Origin: Ecdyonurus torrentis
Taxonomy: Eukaryota; Arthropoda; Insecta; Ephemeroptera; Heptageniidae
Direction: 5' to 3'
DNA length: 64,000 nucleotides
Assembly (NCBI GenBank): GCA_949318235.1
Contig: OX439129.1
Location: 22,375,402-22,439,401, forward strand
Made by a program: the position numbers and the translations under genes. Positions 43,581 through 54,877 of this stretch are shown piece after piece (position 1 is the stretch's first letter; every line of letters begins with the position of its first letter). The notes beneath the pieces were generated by a model that saw only the letters and a program-made list of their open reading frames with translations, was not told the DNA's origin and searched no databases.

Positions 43581-44728
43581 ATGATATAAAGGTAAAGAGT
43601 TCAGTAATTTCTTCTGAATGATTGTATGAATGATAGTTTAAGTATAACGATATAATATTACAGTATAATAAAATTTTCTGAATAATTAAAATAAAATAGG
43701 ATGCTGTTAGAATTGTAATGATTAAATTTTCATTTTACAACTAATGCATATTTATATATTTATATTGCATAGGTAAACTAATAAAAGTTAACGAAATATA
43801 GGTATAGTTATATAATATAAATCACCAATGCGCTGCATCGACTCATTACATATTTTTAATGAAATATTTTTTAATATTGCAGCTATATATATTTGTGTGT
43901 GGGTAGTTTTGGGATTTTTATTTGGTTATTTATTTTGTGTGTGCTGAGATCCACCGTTTGGTATTTGTAAATATTATATAACTTGCATTAGCTCTAAACA
44001 TCACAAAATAAACTCTAAAACAGCATGAAATCTACAAAGTTTATCTATATTTATATTTATTGGCAATTATTACCATGATATAATATATTAAAACTATTAA
44101 TTATTAGAGCTCTTTAATGGATAGAATGATATTTTAATAAATGGACACATATTTTTATAGAACATAAAATAAATGAAAATTGAGAATAAAATATAATATA
44201 ATGTTTGGTGTTATTGCCAGTATAAATGTACTATTCGAAAAGGAAATCATTAATTTTATTAGATTAAAGCACTTTTATTCCGGTTTTGTTCCGATGAATT
44301 AAATAGTAAAAAGTTGTTATCTAAAGCTAAAGCTGCGTATATCGGTGTATCAAGTTATTGAACATTTACTACAAATACTTACATAATTTAGATAATGATT
44401 TGCAATGTAAATGTTGCTCATTAGAGCAATGTGGGAGACATTTTTGGATGCGAAAGAATCCAGGTGGGAGGCAAAACTGCATTCGAGTGAAAGTAAAGTG
44501 GGAAAAGTAATTGGTAGGGTGTCTTGCCTCGACCTTGTCTGAAAGTTCTCTACTCCACCTTTCTTGGACCCCACCCCACTTTGCAGACTTGCATCCCAGC
44601 CCAAGGCTCAGGTGTATATATAAGATCATGTAAACATGTAATCGCACTTGAGTCTCCTCATAACAAACACACAATCACATGCTCTGAAACCTAGTATAGG
44701 ATGTAGTGGGGGTGTATGGGTATGTATA

Positions 44729-44768
<40 letters not shown>

Positions 44769-44803
44769 ATAAAAAGTTAATTTTTACTTGATAAAAAACA
44801 TCC

Positions 44804-45129
44804 GGGGTAATATGGGTCACCCCTTGGTTATGGTTTCTATTTCAGAGTTGAGAAAAAATTGCATGGATAACATGATCAATACGTTTGAACAACTGTTGCA
44901 AAATCTACATTACGGAAAATTTTCGTTTTCGTTATATTTATTGAGTGACCCAGATTACCTTAGAAAATGTATTTTTCCATTGCTGAGGCCAAATTTAACA
45001 GGGTTTCAAATATTTTGAACAAATAAATAAGTTATTACTTGCTTCAAAGTAATCAATCAATTTCTGACAAATTGATAGCAAAGTGTCTTTCCTAGTGCTA
45101 TGGTGGGTGACCCAGATTATTACAAATAG
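44804..45129. mobile_element. Possible element with GGGTCACCC inverted ends
   Basis: The left end GGTAATATGGGTCACCCC and the right end GGGTGACCCAGATTATTAC are inverted repeats about 320 bp apart. A third related block, GTGACCCAGATTACC, lies inside at about 44944. The small ORF within has no known family features. Confidence 0.45.
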
Positions 45130-45464
45130 AAGTTTCCTAGATTACTACAGGCTATCTTTTATTCTTTGTTAAAGTCTTTAAATTTCTGGGGTATTTTGAG
45201 ACATTGTGATACCCATTACACATGTATAGCGTAGCCAATAAAAACTCAACACAAGTGGTGTTAAAAAAGGCATGGGGCAAAAAGCCTATCTTTGGGATTA
45301 CATTGCAAAACCATTCGCTCAGCTAAAAAAAAAAAAAAAAAAAAAAAATGACACGAAATAAAACATAACAAAACGAACAATTTAGATGATGGACACTTTA
45401 TCTTTATTTCTTTTAACCTAATTTCCAATCCTAGGTTTAATATATATCCCCTGTAGATTAAAAA

Positions 45465-46499
45465 TTAATTTCCTCTATTTGTCATCCTAGTTAGATCGAA
45501 ATATGAAGAGACATGAGGCAGGCCATTTGGTCCAGCTGCGTAAACATTACATTTTTTATATTCACATGGGAGTGCTTTCCATGCATAGCCTAGGTGCGTA
45601 TAGTCAGGGTGGACGTAGAAGGTAAATGTGTCGTCCAAACTTTCAATAATGGGAGCTTCAATCCATTCCCCGCTTGGTTCTCGATACTATATAAAAAAAT
45701 AATAAGAAAAAAAATATATGCGTACAATTTTGAAATGTTAAAAAATATATAATATCTAATAAAATAATGTCTAAAAAAAGTGCTATAAAGATATAATATA
45801 TTAAATATATATATATATTAATAATAATATATATTATATATCTAATAAAACAAAAATGAAAAATTGTCTTATGAATATATATATTAATAGTGAAAAATGG
45901 TGTACAAATCATTGAAAAATGTTTTTATGCTATATAATTTAAATTTTATGAAAAATTATAAGAATATACCTAAAATTAAAAAAAAATAATAATATGATGA
46001 CTGAAACTATTTAATGAAATATATTGTATGCCTTTATTTGTATTTTTGTAATCAATATGTACCAATTGGTATTATAGTATTATGATCAATAAAGAAACTG
46101 AAAATTGAATGATACATATGTGAATTAAATAGTCGTAATTTATTTTTAAGTTATATTTACCGAAAATCCAGAGGACTTTCCTGGTCCATTCTGAACTATT
46201 ACGTCCCAAGAATACTTTATAGAAAAAATTGAAGTTGTATAATTCCATTCGGTAGTTGGCTATTCCATTCATATGAAGAAAAAAGAAGAAGAAAAAATAT
46301 AGTTTTTAAAATATGTAAAAATATTATAATTATATTTTTTTCCTACTATTGGACCAACATAGTCGAATTCGGTTTGATTGTAAATGTGTCTTAGAGCAGC
46401 CTCAGCAAGTCGAGTTGCCACCGTCTGCTTATCACGATAGTAAACACTATGGAAGAAAATTTAGTTATTATGTTAATGTATAATAGGAATGTTTAATGT

Positions 46500-46552
<53 letters not shown>

Positions 46553-49500
46553 TGGATTTTTTTGTGCATATTAGTAAATCGTAGAATTTCAATCCATAAA
46601 CACAACTTACAATATATATAATATTGAAACTTTTATGTTTTTTTTAAATTAAATATTTAAAAAAAAGTTATAATATGATATTTATTAAAAGAACTTATTT
46701 TCTCGCATATTTTAAAACATAACGATGAGTGTTTAAATTAAAGGTATTTTTTTGGAGGTGAAATACTGTTTTACCTGCCAAAGGGTGAGAGCTGGTCATA
46801 CAGATCATAAGTAGCAGCCATAAACGTTTCATTAGCTTTTCCATTAGGTGCCACCTGTGTGTCTAATGTTTGATGAAAACGAAGCATTGCTACGCTATGG
46901 TCATCTTCATCTTCCATTACTCCAAGCTAAAATTTTATTCACCTCGTAATTAAACAAATTTGTATTTATTGATTGTTTATTTATCCAGCAATATCCTGCT
47001 TACTTGTACAAATCCGAATGGAAATGCCCAACCAAGAGGAGTAACATTTACTTTACCGTCTAAAAATGTATTCTTCCAATCTTTTGTCATTTCTAAAAAG
47101 TGACATGAATATAAATCATTGTTGTAATTCACGTTGCTCTCACCTAAAAAAAACCCAACAGAAAATGAACAGTGAAAAAATTATGTAATTTAATATAGCC
47201 ATTAACAATATTATAGTACTTTTTATTATTATTATTATTTTTTATTCTGAAACTGTTAAATGCTATTAAAATATATGTATGATATATTACCGATCAAAAC
47301 ATAAAAATAAATAATACGTATGTTAAGTATTGTTAATACAGAAAACACTTGATGAGTAAATTGTAAGAAAGCAAAAATTGTAATGAGGAAGATTACAAAA
47401 AATTATAAGGGGTATTTTTATTTCATATTTTAAAAGAGGATATTGTCCTAAATCGATACATTATGTGAATTTACAATTTTTGAGTTCATTAAGTATTTTT
47501 AATTAATTTTTGAAAGTCACAAAATAACGTCACAGGCTGCAGCTTATACATGTGGGCATAGAGAAAAGTTGTAGCCTGTCACGTCATTTCGTGACTTGCA
47601 AAAAATTAATTAAAAATACTCAATGAACTCAAAAATTAAAAATTCACACATGTATCGATTTAGGACAATATCCTCTTTTCAAATATGAAATAAAATTACC
47701 CTCTAAATTTTTTTAGACTTCCTTATTATGACTGTACGTACGTACTGAAAAACAGTTGTGTAAAATTTGAGAGGTTGTATGCCTGATTTCGACGAATAAA
47801 AATACGTAAACATAATTATTATCACTTAACTAAATTAATGTTTTGTTCAATGTGAAGTTACATAAAAAATATTTGCATGCTGGTTATGTTAATGTCAATA
47901 TGAATATCAATGTTAAATATAATCAATGCTAGCAGAAAATCGAATTGTATAAGCAGGTCAGTGATATACCTTGGGCAAATATAGTTCCTCGCACTGACAT
48001 TCTCGTTAGTGGACTTATCATTCCATTCCAAACAGCATTATGTGCTAACTTCCCAGTTCTGAAAATGACATTACAAACGCCACAATTGTATAATAAATAC
48101 AATATAATATTTAATAAATTAATATACTATTGTATTGTACGCTACAATTGAATCTGTTCAATCTGTTCATAATACCAAGTAATATTTTCAGTATGCAATA
48201 AGTTTTATTACATGCAATCTTCACTGCGCAATACAAAATTATTCCTATATCCTATATAAAATTGAGTTTGTAATGAAAATATAATTAAAATGCATGATTT
48301 TTGTTCTTAAACTTTATATAGTTTTACTAAGTTATGCAGACTTAAAAACAGTAATTATTTTAGTCTCTTAGTTCTTACTGATTACTTGGTGGAGTTTCAC
48401 AAAAAGTGGTGACCCTCTCAGAGACCCAGGCTTCAATTGGTGTGTCCTCCCAAGTGGCAGCTATCAAGCCAATGTGACGATCCTCGAGCAGATCTGACAG
48501 TCGCTCAGCATACAGCAAGCAAATTGCAGGGAAATCACCCACATTTGCTGAAAAAATAATAAACAGCATTTGCAGAACATAAAAAAATGAAGTCCATTAA
48601 CTAAATATGGGCGAACCTGCTGTTATTGAAGTCCAATGCAAGGAGATTGCATTTGATTCCGCCAGTTCAATCTGCGAGTCAAACTGATCCACTTTCATCA
48701 TATGAATGCGATCATATCTCAATGCATTCTCCATCTCTTGTGTTCCATTAAAAATCTGTGACAGAGAGATTACAAAATATTTTAGGAAGATTCTTTTAAA
48801 AAGTAATTAATTATATTAAAACATTGATATTACGATATAACTTACATCTCTCAATGGAAATTGCATATTTCCCTCTCCAGCACAAATCCATATATCACCA
48901 ATCATTACGTTGTTCAGTGTCAGAGTAACGCGCGAATTATCCTGTAACATATTATAAAAGTTGGACAGATTAACTTTTCATTTACCCCCCCCCCCTCCTA
49001 ATTTTTTTTATTTATTTTTATTTTATTATTATTATTAATTATTATTATTTTTTTACAAACCTTTGCAATTTCATTGATAGTAAAATTATGAGGTCCACCT
49101 GCTGGCTGGGCTGGCATCAAAACATCCCACTTTGACTCTCCTGTATAAAAATTAACGATATATATAAAAAAAAACTACTTATTTTACTCTGAATTTTGGT
49201 TTCAATTAATTGTCACACTCAAACTTCATTTCAACTGCAACTATTTTTTATTTGAAGGTGGTAAAATACGACAAGTGAAATTATTAAGAATATACAGGGA
49301 AAAAAGAACTTTTAATCTGCTGCCAATCATTATTAATTATTACTTCAACTAAAATAATCATAAAACGGGAATTACACAACATTATATACATCTCAAACAA
49401 ATTGGTTAATATAGAAAAAATACATCATACTTGTAACGAGAGCGTCAGCTGTAACAGCTCCATTATCCATGTCCACTACAACACGTGTTAGTGGTTCTCC

Positions 49501-49771
49501 AAAACCAGAAATATGAAATTGTTTTGGTTTCATTTGAAGTACCATTCCGTCTTCAAACATAGTGGCCAGGCGGAATGTTTCAGCGTTTGTTGCTACAGGT
49601 GTACGTTGTTAAGCAATAAAAAGTTTTGAATATTTAAAACGGTTTTATAATTTTAAAAGAAAATTAATATTAATAAAATATATGTATAATTATAATCAGA
49701 TTGTTTTAATTAAATTTACCTGATATAAGCAGACAGAAAATCAAAAGGTGGTTTTGCCGTAGTAGCAACAT
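45465..49771 (-). CDS. SIAE: Sialate O-acetylesterase-like protein 2, catalytic residues absent
   Basis: Twelve exons join in frame to 499 residues: 49771-49720, 49592-49431, 49140-49061, 48941-48846, 48755-48617, 48547-48379, 48058-47970, 47143-47004, 46926-46775, 46446-46347, 46259-46161 and 45686-45465 (TAA). Exons 1 to 11 have the same lengths as in copy 1 (52, 162, 80, 96, 139, 169, 89, 140, 152, 100, 99); only the last exon differs (74 codons against 87). The signal peptide is MLLLRQNHLLIFCLLIS. The nucleophile block reads CAGEGNMQ (Gly122 for Ser) and the histidine block SVYYRDKQTVATRL (Tyr for His). QGESN is kept. The same substitutions as in copy 1 point to loss before duplication. 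Introns carry a 340-bp palindrome and a GA microsatellite. Confidence 0.92.
46504..46548. repeat. GA microsatellite
   Basis: (GA)n of about 45 bases in an intron of the second esterase gene. Confidence 0.95.
47386..47724. mobile_element. Long palindromic element, family P, copy 1
   Basis: Arms of about 150 bases: GAGGATATTGTCCTAAATCG pairs with CGATTTAGGACAATATCCTC, and TTTTGAGTTCATTAAG pairs with its complement near 47620. The spacer holds CACGTCATTTCGTGAC-like sequence. A diverged copy is at 57009-57400. Located in an intron of esterase copy 2. Confidence 0.8.
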
Positions 49772-50285
49772 CTTGAATAAGTAGGTAAGTTTTAACTAAC
49801 AAAATTGTATCAATTTAACAATCTAGCTCACAACTCAATAACATGATGATAACATATCGCAAATCTTAAAATCTAGCATTGCATATCATTAATTTTTTTT
49901 ATCGAATTTGACACTTTTAACTAGGACAGTAAATATCAGCAATTATCTTAGCCCAAATTATTGTAAAATAATAATAATAATACAGTTTCTATACATGAGT
50001 CAAATAATCCATGCACACTTAATTGTAAAGTGTTTTTTTAGAATTAAAATAACGATTTTTTTTACTTAATTGTAGTTAAGACATATTTAGTAATAACATC
50101 GGGATATGACCTAGAAGTAAATTGTAGATGGATAGGATATCAACAATAATGCAACATAGTCTAGTACACTCGAAATTTATTAATTGGCAAAAAGAAAATC
50201 TATAGTTCTAATGGGCAAATTTTTATTAAAATAAGATTGTCTATCAAATTATACACACAACTATTATTTCATTACCAGATCACCA
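49772..50285. other. Short intergenic gap between esterase copies 2 and 3
   Basis: AT-rich, 514 bp, with no recognised feature. It must hold the 3' end of copy 3 and the promoter of copy 2. Confidence 0.5.
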
Positions 50286-53200
50286 TTATAAACGATTCAT
50301 AGTTTCTTGACTTGAATTATGAAAAACTGGAAAATAAGTAGATGTATGAGGCATTCCATCAGGTCGATTATAATACACATTACATTCTTTATATTCACAA
50401 GGGCGTGCGTTCCAAGCATATGCAAGGAACGTATAGTTAGGGTGTACATAGAATGTGAATGTATCTTCAAAAACTTCAATAATTGGAGCTTCAAACCACT
50501 CACCACTTTCCATGCAATACTGCAAAAAATTATAATAATATTTAAAATAGTGGTGAAAAAATGAGAATTATAATATATTAAAAAAACAAAAACAACACAC
50601 CGAAAATCCAGAGTTTTCACCAGCAATTCTTTGAAATTTTACGTCCCACGAATACGTAGTGTTTATAATCGATGTTTGCCAGTCCCATGAAATATTTGGC
50701 TATAAATATAAGAACAAGAAAATATATAATGAATCAAATATACACATTTTTAAGTAATCAAATATATAATGAATATACATATAAAAAACTAAAAATTATA
50801 AAGCATTAAATAATTAATAAATTAATATATATTTTTTTATATACAGTATGGTAGATGAATATATTATAATGAATCAAATATACATGTTTTTAAGTAATCA
50901 ATAACATGGTTAAATGTATAAATTATTATAGAATCAGTATTATAATAATTATGCTTACAATAGGACCAATAAATTGAAGTTCAGTTTGGTTGTACACTAA
51001 TCGTAGCCCAGCATCAGCAAGTCGAGTAGCTACTGTTTTCTTATCTCGATAGTATGTACTGTCAAAAATAGAAAATGGATAATTGTCATTCATTACTCAG
51101 CATTTAATGAATAAATACAACAAAATTCATGATTCTATAGCAACCCTGTTTTAGAATTACCTTTAAAAGTAAAATAAATTTCCATATAGAGTATTTTGAG
51201 AAGAAATAATCTGACTATATATTGCATATTGTTTAAAGAAAGTCAGAGGACCATGTAAGTGGGTTTGTACCTTTTTTGGCCTTTATAACTATTTATTACT
51301 ATTATTATTTTTGAGTGGATTGGATATGTAATATATGAATTTAGTTCTAATATATAAATAATTACTGAAAAATCTTATCAATATAAAATATTATTTATAC
51401 CTGCCAAAAGGTGAGAACTGATCAAATAGATCATATGCAGGTGCCATAAAAGTTTCATTAGCTAAACCATTTGGAACCATTTGAGTGTCCAAAGTTTGAT
51501 GAAAACGGAGCAAAGATGCACCTTCATGGTCATTGGAATCCAAAGCACCAAGCTGTAATAAAGACATTTTATTTATCCACTTGAAAAATATTTTATTTTG
51601 GTTTTCGATTTAAGCTTAAAAGTTTTATATTTAAAAGATTTACATACTTGTACGTATCCAAATGGAAATGTCCAACCAAATCGTGTAATGTTAACATTAC
51701 CATCGACAAAAGTGTCTCGCCAGTCTTTAGTCAGTTCGAGCAAATGACATTTATAAAGATCGTTGTTGTATGCTACATTACTCTCGCCTAAGAAATAAAA
51801 GTGTTATAATTTAAAAAAAAAAAAAAAAGTCTAATTTAAATTTTGTATACTTGAAATTAATCTTCTGTGTATATTGGCATCTGTTTAAATCTATAATTAT
51901 TTTTCCTATGGTTTCTACCTTGCGCAAAAACTGTTCCAAGTACTGCCATACGTGTAAGAGGGCTCACCATGCCATTCCAAACCGCATTATTGTCGTATTT
52001 GTCAGTTCTAAAATTTAGAAAAACAAAAACAAAATATACTAATCAGCATCAATATTTATTTTATGTAGCACACGTTTTTTTATATTTTTCGAACATCAAT
52101 TTATTGTTGAAGGTTCTCACAGTGCTACATTTATTTAATTAAAAACTCAAAACTTTAATTCTTTTCACAAAAGAAAAATGAAATCTATGACGATTTTTGT
52201 TTTATATAGTATACTGTATAGTTTAGATTACATAATATTACCATCTTGCATTATATCGTACAACTTACTAAAAATAAAAATAATAATAATAATAATGCAT
52301 TTCATCATCGATTACTACAGCACGTAACACGTGCACAATCATATGTAGAGTCATTTTTACTTAAAAATTAATTTCTATTGGCTTATCACATTCAATGCAA
52401 TTGGATGAAGATTCCAGATGACGCAAAACTCTATCTAAATACAATACATGCTTTTCCGATACAAATTCATTTTTTTAGTAAAATGACCGTACGTTATGTA
52501 AAATATAAATAATAAGCAGTTATTTTAATCTCACTGATTACTTGGTGGTGTGTCACATATGGTGGTGACCCTCTCAGAGACCCAGGCTTCTTTTGGTGTG
52601 TCCTCCCAAGTGGCAGCTATCAAGCCAATGTATCGATCCTCGAGCAGATCGGACAGTCGCTCAGCATATAGCAAGCAGATTGCAGGGAAATCACCTACAT
52701 TCACTGAAATTTTAATAATCAGTATCATGAGCATTATACTATGCACGTATTTTATATAAACATAATTTAACCTACCAACCTGGTGTAATTGAGGTCCAAT
52801 GCAAGGAAAGTGCAATCGGTTCTCCTAGTTCAATCTCAGAGGCAAACTGTTCCACTTGCATCATACGAATGCGATCATATTTCAAGGCATTCTCCATCTC
52901 TTGTGTAGCGTTAAATATCTGCATGCGATAAAAATTTCAATTACATTGATTAAAATTTATTTTGCTCTTAATATGTTTCAACATAATAATATACTTTTTT
53001 CACAAGAAAGAACCTTTTTTTAAATTTTTTTTAAATTATTTTTTTTTAATTTGGTCTATTTCTTGTTATATTATTTAATCTACTTACATTTCTCATTGGA
53101 AACTGCATATTACCCTCTCCTGCACACACCCACACGTCTCCAAACATTACTCTGTTCAGTGTAAGTGTTACTCGTGCGCTATCCTGTCATAAACATTAAT

Positions 53201-54032
53201 TGTTTTCTGAATATGAAACAGATGCTGTACGATGAAGTACTGCACATATGCAAGATATTTATTACACTTAAATTTTGTATTAATTGTTACTGTCTTTAGA
53301 AGCAAAATAAAGGTGGGGGGGGGGGATGAGAAAAACAAGAGAACAAAAATATTAACCTGTGTAAATTGATCGACAGCAAAATTATGAGGCCCTCCTGCTG
53401 GCTGTGCAGGCATCAAAACGTCCCACTTTGATGCACCTGTACATTAGATTTTTACAATAAAAACGGAAGAAAAGAAGTTTGTAATTGTTTACCTGTAACT
53501 ATAGAATCAGCTTTTGCAGCTCCATTATCCATGACAATGGTAACACGAGCTCCTGGTTGTCCAAAACCAGAGATTTGAAATCTCTTTGGTTCCATCTGAA
53601 GTACCATTCCATCTTCAAAGATGTTTGCTAGACGGAAAACTTGGGATCTTGTTCCTATTATTAGCATGATTAACCAAATAAACTCAGTTTCATATATTTA
53701 ATACAACTAATCTTTATATATTATACAAAATATTTTAGCATCCATGTATTGCTAATATTTAGTTTTGCGTTAACTTCAAATAATATCCATTAATGTGATA
53801 GTTCTTTTTTGTTTGCATTTAGTTCAAATCATTAAAACCATGCTTTTTTTTATTTTTATCTTACAAAAACATAATTTCGAGACACGTTTTAGTAAAATAA
53901 AAACACATATTTATACTTATAGTACAATTTTAAAATTATTTCTGATAAACTTAATTAAATACAGTAATTACCTGATGCAAAAAACAACAGTAATGTGCAC
54001 ATAAAATAACGCCACTGAGGTAACATAATCAT
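50286..54032 (-). CDS. SIAE: Sialate O-acetylesterase-like protein 3, catalytic residues absent
   Basis: Twelve exons join in frame to 506 residues: 54032-53972, 53654-53493, 53436-53357, 53183-53088, 52918-52780, 52703-52535, 52007-51919, 51787-51648, 51552-51401, 51058-50959, 50699-50601 and 50519-50286 (TAA). Exons 2 to 11 match copies 1 and 2 in length; exon 1 is longer by three codons if the first ATG is used (a second ATG lies at 54026), and the tail differs. The signal peptide ends near FYMCTLLLFFAS-like hydrophobic residues. The nucleophile block is CAGEGNMQ (Gly125) and the histidine block STYYRDKKTVATRL, again without Ser and His. ATWEDTPKEAW and QGESN are kept. It faces the first odorant receptor head-to-head across about 850 bp. 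Confidence 0.92.
52345..52493. mobile_element. MITE, GTACGGTCATTTTACT family, copy 1
   Basis: The left end GAGTCATTTTTACTTAAAA is matched inverted by TTTTAGTAAAATGACCGTAC on the right. It resembles 58199-58351. Located in an intron of esterase copy 3. Confidence 0.7.
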
Positions 54033-54877
54033 CAAGTTTTGATGCCCTTTTTCTACAACTTAGTTAAATTATGTGCTTATTATTTTTTAGTGATAATATC
54101 TTATCTTATGCTAATCTTCTTGATTATCTCAGTTATATAAAACTTTCTAAGGTTTATAATTATTATTTATTTTTTTAAACTCACATTCATTGACGAGGGA
54201 GGCTTAAGAATAAACCGGGTCAACTCTTTAGCTAAGAATATTATACATATTATTATGCACTTTGCAACCACCCAGATTTGTGATGACTCTTTATCTTAGG
54301 TACTAATTTATTGTTAAGTCACCCTTTTTGGTGACATCCTCTCCTGGGCACGGTGGTTCATTACTATCCCTCGATCTTCATAGCACTGAGTGCCTGATTA
54401 TTTAATTATTGTTATTGTAATTTTGTGTAACAATTTTTTTAGGCAACAATTTTCTACTCTTATAAATATTTGATAACAATCGCATTTAATAAAAAAAAAA
54501 AATAATAATAATAATAACGTAAAGCTTTTCTGTTTTAAAATTTATAATATGGATGCTTTGAAATATGCAACATGTATGCACATGATTGACGCATTGTCAA
54601 TCTTACCCTAGAATTTGTTTGAAAATTGACACATTGACAGTCAATTCTATTTTCTTGACATGATAATGCAAGTTGAAAAACTTTAACACAATTATTACCA
54701 TTATACAGAAACTAGAAAATTCAATACTTGAAAAGAAAAAAAAGTAGTAAATTGCACTAATTTTTATTTCAAAATATATTTCTTTTACTTGTCATATTAG
54801 ATGCTTCTATACGGAAACAAGTAAAAAAAAATTAGTCATTTATTCTTATTTTAGTAAGGAACGTGTAAAAAGTGATC
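54033..54877. other. Head-to-head intergenic region
   Basis: Lies between the start codons of esterase copy 3 (minus) and odorant receptor 1 (plus). AT-rich, with a short run of AAT near 54500. No promoter element could be named with confidence. Confidence 0.4.

Noticed and set aside
47386..47724. CRISPR-like or viral hairpin structures
   Set aside because: Single palindromes with dispersed relatives in a spliced eukaryotic genome fit MITEs; there are no regularly spaced repeats.
54872..54877. GTG start upstream of odorant receptor 1
   Set aside because: ATG at 54878 is the normal eukaryotic start and gives a typical N-terminus.
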